A DNA stretch of 64,000 nt from NCBI GenBank assembly GCA_030374765.1, contig JARGXX010000099.1:2294001-2358000 (forward strand), read 5' to 3'. The stretch is from Agarophyton chilense (taxonomy: Eukaryota > Rhodophyta > Florideophyceae > Gracilariales > Gracilariaceae). The translations under genes and the position numbers were made by a program. How positions within the stretch are numbered: the stretch's first letter is position 1; every line of letters begins with the position of its first letter. Positions 22,142-34,986 of the stretch are shown piece by piece. A model generated the notes under the pieces. The model was not told the origin of the DNA. It was given only the letters and a program-made list of their open reading frames with translations, and made no database searches.

Positions 22142-22553
22142 GTGTGGTAGTTGAGAAACGATGAACCAAAAAGTATAGTCGTGACCAAAGTGGTGCCTGT
22201 CTTTATCAGATTAGGATGGGGGAGGTGCAGTTCCCTGTATGCAGTGGACTGCACTCTCCAGATCACCCGGGAGGTGCCAGCAAGGCACGATCTCTGACCT
22301 AGTGTCAGAGACCTGGCCAGCACTGGCTACAGGGCCAGGTGGCCACTCCACTACTGTACTGAAATAAATATAAATATAATTACAATTCCTAACAATTACT
22401 CAACCAGAAGGTACATGTGAACACTACACGTGGCTGAAAACACCTAGATGGTAGCTTGCCCGGAGCTGCATGGCCGATGATCCCTCGCATCCATCACCTA
22501 CAAGGTCAGGGTAGTATATCGACAACCTCAAAGGTCAATCATTCCGCCACTAT
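22142..22553 (+). repeat. ~412-bp LTR-like direct repeat, left copy
   Basis: Matches 32474-32885 in the same orientation over about 412 bp, with roughly 30 differences counted by eye (about 7%). Starts TGTGGTAGTTGAG and ends near GCCACTATA; holds an AT-rich AAATAAATATAAATATAA core. Probably a terminal repeat of the minus-strand element, although it also abuts the plus-strand element. I could not find a target-site duplication. Confidence 0.75.
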
Positions 22554-24101
22554 ATGACAGACCCCCTTCCTAACCGTGAGACACGCCTCGTGTCTCCTTC
22601 CATCAAACAATAGAGTTGTAGCGAGCGACAGCGGCGCAGGCATCGGAGTGGTGTCTGTGCGCGACGCGCGATCCCTTAAGGTTCAGAACTCGGCGCCAGT
22701 ATCGGTTGGAGAGGGCGCGCGACGACGTCGGCGCACGAATTGAGCGACAACCATTCAGTTAGGGACTGTCATGAGGGCGATGCAGTGTAACTAGCGCGCT
22801 CACGGACACCGTTTCGCTAGTGGCTCTGCTGGCTCGTGATTCGGCTTCTGCATAGCCCCCCTGTCTAACCAAGTTGGTCTCTCACCTTTTCCGGTTACTC
22901 AATCCTCAGTTCCCTCCTAGGTCCCTGCGCGCGCCATCTTGCCTGGTCGTTCCCACGGCTCGACAACCCTTCAGGTGTTGGCCTGGGTCCATGGTGGGAT
23001 TTTCCGGTGGTGAGACCTTATTGATGTTGAGCGGCCCCGTCGGTAATTACGAGACCTTTTTCCGGTTTTGCATCATTCCGGCTTACCCTCAAGGCGATGA
23101 AAGGATCGCGCCCCCTCCACACACGCGTTCGAACCCATTCGGTACCACCTCGGTGCACCTCGCGCCGAATCGTGGACTCGTAACCGATACCTCGAAGGGG
23201 TGGGCCGTTCCCACAAGCAGAACCAGCGCTCGAGAGGCGTGAGATTCCGGTTACCATTGAGGTTGAAGAAGTCGGCGATTCCCAAGGGATTGATACCCAT
23301 GCAGTTATGCCTTTAAGGTCGGATTGGTCCCGTTCCACGATACCTCAAAGGTCTGGACCCGCTCGCGACCTCACGCCGGCCACTGTTGTACCCGAAAGGT
23401 TGGTGTCGGTACTACCGGAAGGGTTGGATCCGTTGGCCGCCTCCTCAGAACGGACCGAGGAGGCTCTACTTCAGAAGGATGAATACCCGCTAGTTTTCAC
23501 CGCGGCGGTGGAGGTCGAGTCATCACTTCGTTCGTCGGGTCGAGCTACGGCCTTCCCAACCATGTCAGGTAGCGGCCCATCTCGTGGCCGTGGATGCGGT
23601 GGTATTACCAAGAGGGTGACTCGCTCGAATTCTCGAAAGCCTACCAACACTGGGTTTCGCAGCATGCCTGTCCCTGCGACTCAGTTCTCCCCTGGGACTC
23701 CGGCTGACCCGTACCAACGCCGTGGTGGACTTCCTTCGACAATTTAAACCAATTGGGCTCACAATCTCGCGTTCGGTGTGGCGAACCGGACGACGAGTCA
23801 GTATGGACCTTTTGGTATTACCTTCGACCAGGTGACGAACAATGACCTGTTGAAGCACGATTGGCCTGTGGCGGTAGGGAATTCGTCATTGCCGGCAGCT
23901 CTTACCAGACCACAATTGGATACCTACTTGGGTTTCTCCCGTTGGGACTGCGAGCGCCTTCGCTCCGTTCCCTTGCTCTTGAAGAAACGGGACCAAGAGT
24001 CTCAACCTCTTCAGGGTCGACTGGAATGTTTCCAGAGTCGGCAGAGTTATACAACTTTGACGTATTTCATCCCGCCGATATATCCGAGCGACTTGCTGTA
24101 G

Positions 24102-25562
24102 GTGCGCATCGAACCGGAGCTGGATTATTACCGTCGATTGGTGGTGCAAGTGTTCCATTACCAGTCTATTCCGGAGACTTACCTTCCGGTTTCACCTGAC
24201 TTGGTTTCCCTGAATCGGCCTTTCACCACTATCAATTGGGCTGACCGTAGTAGGTGGGGTGAGGATGCAGCGACGGAGAGTCGCGTTCGCACTCGCAACT
24301 CTTACACTCGCGTTATGCATATGTTTCATAACGTCGAGTACTTCTCACAACCTACGAAGCGCAGACACGATTGGTACGTGCTTCGAACAGAGTGGTGGGA
24401 GTCCTATGAGGTTCTGTTATCGCTGAGCGTGCCCACCCCGCCGGTTCTGGCGTACTTCGGGAGTCCGATTTCCCGGAACATAGAGCGGTATTACCTCATT
24501 TGGTCGATTGCCCTCTCGGAGTGGACCGTGTTGGTTGCCATCCTGGCTCTGGAGGCCGCCCGTTACGGTATCGATTGGGATTGCAGCAATCCCGACTCTG
24601 ACATATACCGAGATGGTGTTCAACCTGTAGGTCGCATCTTCTTCATACGTCCGAGGGTTGCCCAGGATATTTCCCGATTTGGTTACGAGAACATCGTGGA
24701 GTGGACCGATTATACCGTGAAGGATTTTGACTCGTATCTCGAGGAGAGCAAGAATTACCATTGGGATTCTCATCAAGGTTGGGAGGATTTCGATCACGCA
24801 ACTTGGGAGATTGTGTCTTGCCACGCCCAATATTATCCCGGGGAGCCTCCTGTTTATGGAGCTCCTGCGAGCCCCGAAACTTATCATGGTACTGTGGAGA
24901 CACCAGTTGTTCGTTATGCTGGTCCCTTCCCGTCCAAGCCGTTACCTCGAGGTCGTAAGTCGCCTATCCCTACAGGTGTGACTCCTATTCAACCGAGCTC
25001 CTCGCGGGTTGCTGGTCCGGTTCGACCTCTGTTGGCGGGTATTGCTCGTCCTCAGCCTCAACCTATGATGGATTCTCCGGCCGTGGTCGGTTTGCTGGGT
25101 CGAATTCGCAAGTCTTGCGTCACCATCTTTCAGAGGGCTGGGCCTACCTCTATGGTTGCTGCATTAACGCTCTTTGAAGGTTTGCTGCCGCGCCATGCGC
25201 AATACCTGAAGGCGCTAAACCAACTTGGGGAATTCCGGAATCAGTTCCAGTTGGACATGTACCAACTGGCTACCCGTCTGGTTGCCAATCTGGCAAGCGT
25301 CTCTTCTGCTGCGCCATCTGATCCTTTGACAGATCTCCTTCTAGGTGCTAACTTGAACCCTGTGGTTTTGCAACCTGCTCCGACGGTTTTTTTCGTTCAT
25401 TTTCTTTTGGTTTCGACTCCTCTCCCCTGTGGCGGGGCTACCGGTCCTTCGCTACCTCTTAGGTCGATGGCTCCTAGCATTTCCGCAGGGTTTCCTCCGT
25501 GGGTAGTCAATAACACGGGTCCTCCTGATTCCATTTCTCCTAAACCGACAGGTCCTTCTTAA
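24102..25562 (+). other. antisense long ORF inside the minus-strand LTR element
   Basis: An uninterrupted frame of 486 codons on the strand opposite to gag-pol, lying between the integrase end and the left terminal repeat. It is rich in Tyr/Trp in its first half (HNVEYFSQ, WWESYEVLLSLS) and Pro/Ser/Leu in its second half. The first ATG is about 70 codons in. Codon-like composition continues upstream to about 22.9 kb. I recognise no domain. Extra antisense ORFs between pol and a terminal repeat are known from some plant Ty3 lineages (Tat group). Whether this is such a part or a remnant of another element is open. Confidence 0.55.
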
Positions 25563-28500
25563 TGTAAATTGTTGTCTTTTCATGTCTCCTCTACTGTTAC
25601 ATTTGGTTGTTCTTTCGTGTCCTCCTTTGTAGGTAGTCTGACACGCATATGCGTCCACCTTCTGTGGAAAACGACGTCTTTTCTCCCCTTCCTTGGGCCT
25701 GAGTACCCAGAAGGTCTAAGGTTAGCCGTCTGCAGGCATTAGCTCTTTGCGACGGCGCCAATACCTGATACGGAAGTGTGGGGGTATTGCGGCTGGGGGT
25801 TCGAGGGTGTCCCCTTCTTGGGCCCAGCCGTACCACCTGATGGTGTACTTCAGACCATTGTAGGTTTGCGTTTGGCCCTCCAGACGGTCAACGGGAAATT
25901 CCTCTGAGGTTTGGTCCTGATCTTTCGGGGGAACGCTACCTCGAGGATTCATATGTTCCGAGTTGGGAGTTTCGTGTGTGGGAGCCGGGTCAGGAGCTTC
26001 GTGTGTTGGAGCCGGGTCGGGAGCTCCGGCTGTTACCGTTTGGGGTTCAATTTTCGTCCTTGTTAGAGGGTTGTAATCCGAATCATCACGTTGACGGTCA
26101 TCGTTCACCTCAATTGGGGTGGGGTCCTCCGAGGGTGGAGTGCGCAGAGCTACCGCTCTGGGCTCTCGGGCTGAGGTGTCTGCCTCAATGCGATGTTGAA
26201 CAGTTTCAGGTGCTACTGTAATACGGTCAATTGATATCGTATTCGGTATTCCATCTTGTTCAACCGTAACGGTGTGGTCTAATACGTTCAATACCTTATA
26301 CGGTCCCACTGATTTGGGTAGAAGCTTCGAATTGATATCTCTTTCATTAGCTTTATCGTCTGCTACAGATACAGAGACCACTTTGGTTACCCTACGGTCG
26401 TAGTCGGCCTTGTACCGCTTCTGGGCTGCAGTGAGGCGGCTCTCTGCATATTTGAGAGCCCTCCTCAACCTCACAAGGGTATTTCGCTTGACCTGGGCAG
26501 GGGTCAGTGCGCCAGCTGCAGTGCTGGTGGTATGATCTCCCTGCACTACAATACCTGGGGGGTTTCGCGAAAGAACCAAATCAAAGGGAGTGGTCTGCGT
26601 TCACCGGTGTACCTGAAGGTTATAGGAGTAGGTGAGCGGTTGCAAGAGATCATCCCACCCAGTTTGGTGCTCTTCCGTATAGTGTCGTTGCCTTGATACC
26701 AATGTGTGGTTAAAGAGCTCGACCTGTCCGTTCGTCTGCGGATGGTAGGCAGTAGTGAAATAGTGCTTGATACCCAAGAGGTTACAGACTGCTTCGAAGA
26801 AGATGCCAGGTTTGAACCATTATCGGTAAGTAGGTACAGCGGTGCACCATACGGGTAGACCCAATTGTTAAGGAACGCGATCGCCAGCGTTGCTGACTTC
26901 GTCTCCTTTAAAGGTATCGCTCTCGTGAGCTTCGAGGACCTGTCGGTGATCACTAGAATGTGCTGATATCCATTCTTGGTTTTTGGAAGTGGTCCTAGAA
27001 AGTTTATCGCAACACACTCCAGTGGACCCGCTGCTGGAAACAGCTTGAGGTAGTTTCGATGCTTTCGAATACCACCGCGGGTACGAACACAAGATTCGCA
27101 TTGACCTACAAAGGTATAGACATCATGCGCCATAAGAGGCCAATAGAACTGTAGCCTCAAGCTGTAATACATCCTGGTGGCACCGGGGTGTTTCGATAGT
27201 CGTGGCTAGTGCGCGAGATACAAGACTCTTGGGCGCAGTGCCTTCGGAACCACCTTTTGAAGGCTACCATCCAAGGTTGACCTTCTCACGATATACCCAT
27301 TGTGGTCCACATCGAACTGTGATCCTTTGAAACCAATTTGGTCAGCCAGGGTTCTGCAGTACGCATCCTGGGCTTGTTCTCGTAGAAATTTCTCTCGGGT
27401 TACGGGCATGACGTTCGTTTCCTCTAGGGTCCGTATCTGCGTTGCCATGTCGGTGTTCTGCAAAGCACCTTCTTCAGGTCAGTCCCAACATCCTTCTAGG
27501 TGTTCGCCGGTACCATTTTGGTTTGATGACACCAAAAAGCAAGGGATATCATCGTCCCCCGGTTTTGTCTCTAACCCTGAGGTGTTTAAGCGTGACATAG
27601 CGTCAGCTTTGTTGTGCTTGATACCTGGACAGTACTGTACGTCGTATTCAAACTCCAAAAGTCTCAACCCCCAACGGGCAAGTCTACCAGACGCATCTGC
27701 GAGTCTGACGATCCACCTTAAGGCGTCGTGGTCCGTGCGCAACGTAAAGCGCTCACCATAAAGGTTTGGACGGAGCATCAACATGCTCCACACTACTGCT
27801 AGACATTCCTTCTCGGTTACCGTGTAGTTCTGCTCCGCCTCATTCATAGCGCGGCTTCAGTATCCTATAGGTAATTTGTCTCCGTTGTGCTGCTCCTGCA
27901 TGAGACAACAACCAATTTGGGCATGGGATGCATCTGTATCCAGCGTGTACGATAGACCTGTTTTCGGTAACGCTAAGATGGGCGGCGACAACAGCGCTCG
28001 TTTCAATTCCTCAAAGGTATCCATTTCGTCTTTCGATAGATTCTCAAACCGGTCAGGTTCACCTTTCTGGAGCTTCTTGTTGAGCTGAGCCGATATTTTC
28101 GCGAATCCCTTCACGAAGCGACGATAGACGTTACATAAACCTATAAAGGATCGTACGTCTGTCTAGGATCGTGGCAACTTGACCTCCTGCACGGCTCTAA
28201 TGTTGCTCGGCGCAACCTCTACGGTACCATAGCCTATGATGTGGCCCAGATATTCAACCGTTCTGGTAAAGAAGACGCATATGCGTAGCTTCAGCGTCAC
28301 TTCCGCCTCAGCTAGGAGGGTTAGTACGGTGCGTACATGTGCAAAATGCTCTTCTACCGATCTGGAATAGATAATCACATCATCGATGTATACCAAGGCG
28401 GTTGTCCATTTAATCTTCGAAAGGATGATGTCCAGCGCCCTTTGAAAGGTGGCTGGAGCATTGCGCAACCCGAAAGGCATCCGCGTGAAGCGAAAAAACC

Positions 28501-31500
28501 TTCATGGCACATGAAGGTCGTCGTTTTGTCTCGATCTTCCTCACCTACGGGTACCTGCCAATAACCACAATTGGCATCCAACGTGGTAAATATCTGCGCA
28601 TCTCCCAAGGAGTCGATGCACTCATCCATTCTAGGTATCGGGTACGAATCTCTGACGATCACGCTATTGAGCCTCCTGTATTCCACACAGAACCTCATAT
28701 GGTTATCTCCTTTCTTCTGAACCAGAACCACGGGACTAGCCCAATCTGAGTTGGCTGGTTCCATTACACCTTCTTGGAGCATTCGCTCCACTTCTTTGAG
28801 TTCTACCTCTCTCGAATTCGTACCTGCACGGTATGGTTGCTGATAAATCGGCTTCGAGTCAGGGAGGAGCTCGATGCGATGCTGTGTGGCCTTAATTTGG
28901 CCCAGATGGCCTGACCACATGGTTTCGAACTCCTCCAGAAGGTCGATAATACGGCCCCGCAGTTGGCCGTTTTCTTCACCGATCTGGACTGTATCTTGCC
29001 ATTTCCTCTCAGGGTCAGGTTCCTTTTCTTTGTCTACCAATGCTTTATCGGTTAGCTTTGATTCCATGTTGGTATTTATCGATATCTTTGTGGTTGTGGA
29101 CGCATTTGCGCACCCTCCTTCCATACCGAAGACGACCTCGCCGAGATCAGTGTAAGCTACGGTAAAGACACCTTGTGGGGCCGGTAGTGCGATGCCATCA
29201 TTGGTATTTTTCGGCAACTTCACGTCGTGACTGCTGAAGTTGCTGAGACACACCTTAAAGGGCTGATTTGGGATGTTGTCGACAATCCCCTTGGCCATCC
29301 AGGTGAGGTGTCGATGTGCTAACCTCGGATGGTTTTGTAGTATGACCAGTTCGGGGGTCGCACACGACAAAGGTACAAATATTTGGTGCATTGGCGGGAT
29401 AACAACCTGTTTTGTAATGTGCACTTTGTTGGAGACCGTTTCGGTGGATATCGTCTTCTTCGGTTTGACGAACCATCCCCGTTTGGTTTCCGTATTACCT
29501 AAAATGGCAATTCGTCCCCCGTGACGTAGGGCGACGGTACGGGGACCAGGAAGGATTGCTTTGATATGTCTGTCAATGAAGTTCGTATCTAGTTGGCAGT
29601 CTGTTGTTAAACGGTCGAAAACAAAGAATTGCAGTCTTACCTTGAGGTGTTCGAGCTGCACCATGGTGGTCAGCATACCTCTAAGGTTTAATGGGCGCTC
29701 ATTTGCATCCACCAACGGGTTGTTGTCGGGAGATCGGCTCAAGTTCCGAAGTACCGCCTCAGGTATGACGTGGGAGTTCAGGACGTTTGGGCCGGCCCCT
29801 GTATCCAAAACGCAGGTGACCGGAACCGCAAGGCGATCGGAGAAACAAATTGAAGCACGTACCTTATAGTTGTTGTACTTCATAGACAAACCGGAACTGG
29901 TTGTGACGTGTTCTCTTCCACCTTCAAGGTTCTGGGTATCGATTGGCCTTCCAATTACAGGTTGGGTACGGCCATTACGCCAACCGTTCGGTGTTTTCCT
30001 CCTGTACGGGAGGGGTTGAGTCCTAGTTTGGTGTTTCCTCGATGGTATTGACATGTACCGGTGTACGGGGTTGGAACCTATTTGGTGCTTGCGTTGAAGA
30101 CTTATATGTCGAATGGTCTGTCGCGAATCAAAACCAGCAAACGAGGCCTCCAGTTTTGAAGTCTTGCGTCTCCATTGAGGAGGGCTTCGAAACCTGGTTG
30201 GTGGGAGCAGTGGCGTAGGATGTGGGTGGCGAGTTATGGAAGCTCGCTCCCTGCATCCGCTGCGAGCTCATCGCACTTTGCGGCGATTGGTACGAGTTTG
30301 GTGTACGCGTTGACGACCAATTTCCTACCGTCGAAGGTTTCGAGAACCGCCCCTGGGTCGCTACGAAGTAGATAGCGGTTCCTGAAGGTACTTCGATGTG
30401 CGAGCTACCCTCTGAGGTTGTGGTGTCTTCAATTTCCAAGACCGACTTTTTCGATTTATCCTTCGAGGTTGGAGGCACGGCTGGTCTCTTTCCCAGCCGA
30501 AGTGTATCTCCAAGGCCCTGGGAGTATCAAGCCAGCCCATTGTAGTCTACCTTTCAGTTAGTGGCCAGGTAATTGCGTACCTGGGAACGGATCACTTTGT
30601 CGACATTTTCAGCAAATAGCGACCCTAACCTAGAGGTAGTGAACACATTACCACAACGGGTTGCCAGATTCCAAAGCGCGAGCGAAAACTCCGATTCGGT
30701 TTGCCCAGACCTTTGATGGTAAGCGAGGACTTCTGAGTAAGCCTCTTGGATAACCTCATCGGTGGCGTATGTTTCCAAAAGGAAATTGACCACCTCTGGG
30801 TATGACTCCAACATCTCTGTGCAATCCTCATCCATCGCTAAGGTATTGCCGCGGAGCCTACCCTGCAGAAAGTAGTTTGCTTATCCTTTAAGGTAGAACT
30901 AAAATAGCAACATGGCAGCGCCCTCGGAAAAACCATTTTGGTCACCTGCAATCTTGAACTTCTGTAGAAACTCAAACACCGCAATAGGATCCGTACCTGT
31001 GAAGGTTGTGTCACCCATTTGGAAGCTGAGCTTTTTGTGGTGCTTACTAATCTTCTGAGCGACCTCTTGGGTGTATTCAAAAGACTTGTTGATCAACCGA
31101 TAAGTCCTGTATTCAACCGCTTTGGGGAACATATCGTTCAACGATTGGTGCAACTCCAGGTCCATTTTGGTGTCCGACTCAGAGTCGGGCGACTCATTGT
31201 ACCGCTTTTTCCCTATTTGGTTCTTTTTCGACGACTTCTTCGTCGACCTGTTCGGTTTCTTCTTCTTCTTACCTTTATGGTCATGATCCGACGATGAACA
31301 CGCATCGGAACTGGAGTCTGACGAGTCGGGGTCTGAATCATCCTCTCGATTCTTTCCCATCTTCGTCCTCCGCTTCTTCCTTTTTCGGTTTCTTCGTCGC
31401 TCATCCAACGAGTCGGTCGAATCGTCCTCGGGACAACCTCCATGGGCATTCTTTTGAACGAAACCAGTAATTGGTGGCAGATAAATGTCTTGAGGATCTA

Positions 31501-32473
31501 CCTTCCCCGGGACCTCTTGACTCTGCTTTGGACCTTGTAGGTACTCAATATCAGTAGGTAAGTGTTTAGAATGGGTGGAATGACCCATTTGCAACCCTTG
31601 TGGTATGCGCTTTGCGATGTTCCCCTGTGTAGGTCGGGATTCTTCGAATCCCTCGGAAACCCAAAGGTCCTGCACAGCGCAGTAAACATGCTCCCTAGCA
31701 TCTGTGAAGAGACACTGTTTCACCATTTCAGGTTTCCTGTCCGATATCTCTTGAGCTGCTCGGTCAACCACAATACAGGTAAATGCATCGACGTCCATTG
31801 AGGGATGAACCATCCGGGTATCCGACTTCTCCTTTATGGTAAATGCATCCTGGACCGCGGGGGTGGTGAGTGCTTTCGCTCGCTCTTCGAGCTGAGGCCA
31901 TAACTCCTCCGCTGCAACCTCAACTGGTAATTCCCTTTGAGGTTCCGTTGCCATATGCGGCGGACTATGTACCTTTCCGGTTTTGTCCCGAGGGTGCCGG
32001 AGCAGCTCCTCGGGGCTTTCTAGAATCTGTTGAGTCGATGGGGCTTTTCTAAGACCTTTGTGGCTTGGCGGGGCGCTGGCACCACGCGTATTCCTTTTAG
32101 GTCGTTCCATTTGTGACCAATAGTGGTATCCTGTATTGCTTTGCGAGAGTTCTTGAAACCAAATAGGTGTACGAGCGTCCAATCTTCCTCGGAATCTAGT
32201 GTGATCCGTGAAAGTACGTCGAAACCTAAAGAATCTTTCTTTAAGTCGGGAAACAAGAATGTCGTACAATCACCTCTGGGATATGCTACTGTCTTGTCTC
32301 GAGAGCATGGTGACGCTCAACCGTAGAGAGAGTGGTGACGCTCAACCTTAGAAGGTAGAAGTAATAAACCTCGATGGTAACAGGGCACCGTGAAAACCCG
32401 CAGGGGCAAACGGCGGGGCAACTAGCCTATACCATGTAAGTGAACGATGGTAGGCGTCGACGCGCGGGAAAGA

Positions 32474-32885
32474 CTGTGTGGTAGTTGAGAAACGATGAAC
32501 CAAAAGGTATAGTCGTGACCAAAGTGGTGCCTGTTTTTATCAGATTAGGATGGGGGAGGTGCAGTTCCCTATATGCAGTAGAACGAACTCTCCAGATCAC
32601 CCGGGAGGTGCCGGAAAGGCACGGTCTCTGACCTAGTGTCAGAGATTTGACCGGCATAGGCTACAGGGCCAGGTGGCCACTCCACTACTGTACTGAAATA
32701 AATATAAATATAACTACAATTCCTAACAATTACTCAAGCAGAAGGTACACGTCAACACTACACGTGACTGAAAACACATAGATGGTAGCTCGCCTGGAGC
32801 TTCATGGCCGATGATCCTTCGCATCCATCACCTACAAGGTCAGTGTAGTATATTGACAACCTCAAAGGTCAAATTGTCTGCCACT
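32474..32885 (+). repeat. ~412-bp LTR-like direct repeat, right copy
   Basis: Right partner of the repeat at 22142-22553, same orientation, about 93% identical by eye. On the minus-strand reading it would be the 5' terminal repeat of the Ty3-type element, whose gag starts about 200 bp to the left. Confidence 0.75.
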
Positions 32886-33975
32886 ATAATAAAAATGTTT
32901 GAACGTCGCTGAGTATAAAGTACATTTTAAGGAGACGTACAGATGTGGCGTTTTCATTTTTATCAATTTCGTGGCATTCTTTGGAGACAGCCTTGATATT
33001 GCTGCAACGGCTTTTTTGATTAGACATACGGCAGAAGCCATTTAACAGTTGTGTATAGTGACAAAGAAGAAGTTGACATATAATTGGAGATAATGTATTT
33101 CATCAAATATATTCAAAAGAACTGTAATATATTTTAGGTGAAATGAAGATGCGCGTCGTAGGAGAGTCAAAGAAGAACAATTTAATTACGATAAAATCTT
33201 TTATGCGATGCGCTACACGCAAAAGCGCGAGTAACTGTTTTGAAGATGTCTGAGAAGCTAGGGGCGGCATGGAGGCTGTTATTTATCGTAGACAATAATC
33301 TTGTCCTGTTTTTAGTGTTTAATACGAGTGTGATTGCGGCTGCGGTTTTTGACCCCCTTGTCACAGGTTTCACAAAGAACGTTTTGAACTTGTGTTTCGA
33401 GGAGTTGGCATAGGACAGTGATCGAGCCGCAGTGTAAATGCGGATTCCTAGCGCTATTTGGGTATTACGGCGCATTCTGCGCTCGGTGAGGTTTGGTAAC
33501 CTATTCTTATTGGTCAAAATTTAATCATCATGGTTCATGTTGTTCGTCGTGTATATTCGCCCTTCGCAGTTGGTGCGCCGCAGTGCTCGCCTTTCTCGAC
33601 AGCTTGCGTTGGTGGCATGTTGGCCATGTGTACAGCGCGTGGGATCGTGTCCACGCTTACACGGCGGTGTGCATTGTGCAAGCGCCGCACTTGCACGCGC
33701 GCGGCGGCGGCGGCGGCTTGCCTTTATTTTGTGCTCCCGCGCCAATGGAAGTGCCTTTCAGTCTCTCCCCCCCACGCCTTTCGTTTCGAGTTGTGCTTGC
33801 TTTTCATTTTGCGCGCCTTGTTTCGTTTCTCCCGCCGCTCGTTCACTTTGCCTCGCGCTTTGTACTGCTTCTCCCCGTCGCGCCTTCGTCTCGTCGCATT
33901 TGTTGTGTGCACGCGCGCGTTTGCTGCCGTTGGCCTGCCCGCGTTTACGTCCGTTCGTCCCGCCGCCTGCTTGCC
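32886..33975. other. AT-rich gap passing into GC-rich, pyrimidine-rich sequence
   Basis: No gene recognised. The first 600 bp are AT-rich; from about 33.55 kb the plus strand becomes rich in C/T, like the leaders seen upstream of other genes here. Long open frames in this part are composition artefacts, several lacking any ATG. Confidence 0.4.
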
Positions 33976-34308
33976 ATGGAGCCGTGTCTCAACGTGGACG
34001 TCGCGTCCCGCTCGCCGTGCGACATTGTTTCGCCCATTCCGCAAAGAGTTTACGCCTTTGTGGGCTTTCTCGAGCGCGACGAGCGCGCCCCGTCGCGCGC
34101 CGTGTCGACGCCGACGCCTACGCCGCTACCCACTGCGTCGTCACTGGGCACGTTTGAACGTCCATCCAGTCCGTTTTGCCGTGTAACCAACCCAATGGTA
34201 CGCGACAACTTTTTCAAGAGAAGGTTCAAGAATTGCAATTCGTTTGAACACGCACACATGAATGACGCAGTGTCACCACGCGTCGTGCCTTCACACTTGC
34301 CTCATTAA
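33976..34308 (+). CDS. hypothetical 110-residue protein or first exon
   Basis: ATG-started frame of 110 codons with the C-ending codon preference typical of genes in this window (opening MEPCLNVDVASRSPCDIVSP) and a pyrimidine-rich leader directly upstream. It has a Ser/Thr/Pro segment (STPTPTPLPTAS) and a basic stretch (FKRRFK), but no domain I know. A GTACGC at 34199-34204 could be a splice donor, so the last ~37 codons may be intronic. The function is unknown, and existence as a gene is uncertain. Confidence 0.33.
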   Translation: MEPCLNVDVASRSPCDIVSPIPQRVYAFVGFLERDERAPSRAVSTPTPTPLPTASSLGTFERPSSPFCRVTNPMVRDNFFKRRFKNCNSFEHAHMNDAVSPRVVPSHLPH

Positions 34309-34756
34309 TGCATCGCCCCCTCGTTTCGTGTATGTAACTGTACCGGCCGCCGCTCGTCGCTTGTGCGTTGCTCCGCTCATTTTGTACGCCCACTTGATGT
34401 AAACTAGCACCTTGTAAAACCCCGTCGGCCACCGTCAACTTGGCAGCGCGCGTACCACCTTTGTGGCATCAACCCTACGCCAACGTGCGTATGCATGCCG
34501 TGCGTGCGGACGCCGCGCACGTGCCGCTCGCCCGCAAACGTCTCCGTTCACTGCCGCCGCCCGTCGCCACTGCCGTCGTCGTCAGTTGCCGCACGGCCCC
34601 GTGCCGCCGCCCTCCACGCACCGTCGCCCTGCACAGCGCTGCACCGCGCTACACTGCGCCATGCGCGCCAACGACGCTCGCTCACGTGACTCGACGCTCC
34701 GCGTCGCCCCTCGCTGTTACCATTCGTAGCTCTCATGCTTCTGGCAGAGAACAACG

Positions 34757-34862
34757 GTACAGCTGCACACGTTGACAACGGTGCATTGGTACAGCTGCAC
34801 ACGTTGACAACGGTGCATTTGTACAGCTGCACACGTTGACAACGGTGGAGCTGTACAGCTGT
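34757..34862 (+). repeat. 32-bp tandem repeat, about 3.3 copies
   Basis: Three near-perfect copies of a 32-bp unit starting GTACAGCTGCACACGTTGAC at 34757, 34789 and 34821, then a partial fourth starting at 34853. Each unit carries the CAGCTG and CACACGTTG words. It lies about 540 bp upstream of the DYRK kinase start. Confidence 0.85.
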
Positions 34863-34918
34863 GCGCCAAAACGTGCTGTTGGTATGGTGGTAAAGCATTG
34901 TGGTGGCGCCCTTCGTCG

Positions 34919-34986
34919 CGCTCGCTCGCTCTCGCTCTCGCTCTCGCTCTCGCTCTCGCTCTCGCTCTCGCTCTCGCTCTCGCTCG
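34919..34986 (+). repeat. CTCTCG hexanucleotide microsatellite
   Basis: About nine tandem copies of CTCTCG with CTCG interruptions at each end. Open in several frames, giving spurious Arg-Ser, Leu-Ala and Ser-Leu repeat ORFs on the plus strand; I exclude it from the DYRK coding sequence. Confidence 0.9.

Larger units (their letters stand above)
22142..32885 (-). mobile_element. broken Ty3/gypsy chromovirus-like LTR element, minus strand
   Basis: Fossil LTR retroelement of the Ty3/gypsy class, read on minus, about 10.7 kb between the direct repeats. Parts in order: gag (~32.27-30.5 kb), aspartic protease with VLDTGAGPN near 29.8 kb, reverse transcriptase (~28.95-28.17 kb, with TLDANCGYWQVPV, MPFGLRNAPATFQRAL and YIDDVIIYS), RNase H (~27.85-27.48 kb, with TDHDALRWI), integrase (~27.2-26.5 kb, with a Cys-x2-Cys finger) and a chromodomain-like C-terminus (~25.9-25.72 kb, IRWYGWAQEGDTLEPP). 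The gene order protease-RT-RH-IN plus a chromodomain indicates a chromovirus-type Ty3 element. A further ~3 kb with an antisense ORF lies before the left repeat. It is broken, with several breaks. Terminal repeat divergence of about 7% indicates an old insertion. Confidence 0.82.

Noticed and set aside
33182-33517. 111-codon minus-strand frame
   Set aside because: No in-frame ATG and no recognisable motif; likely chance.
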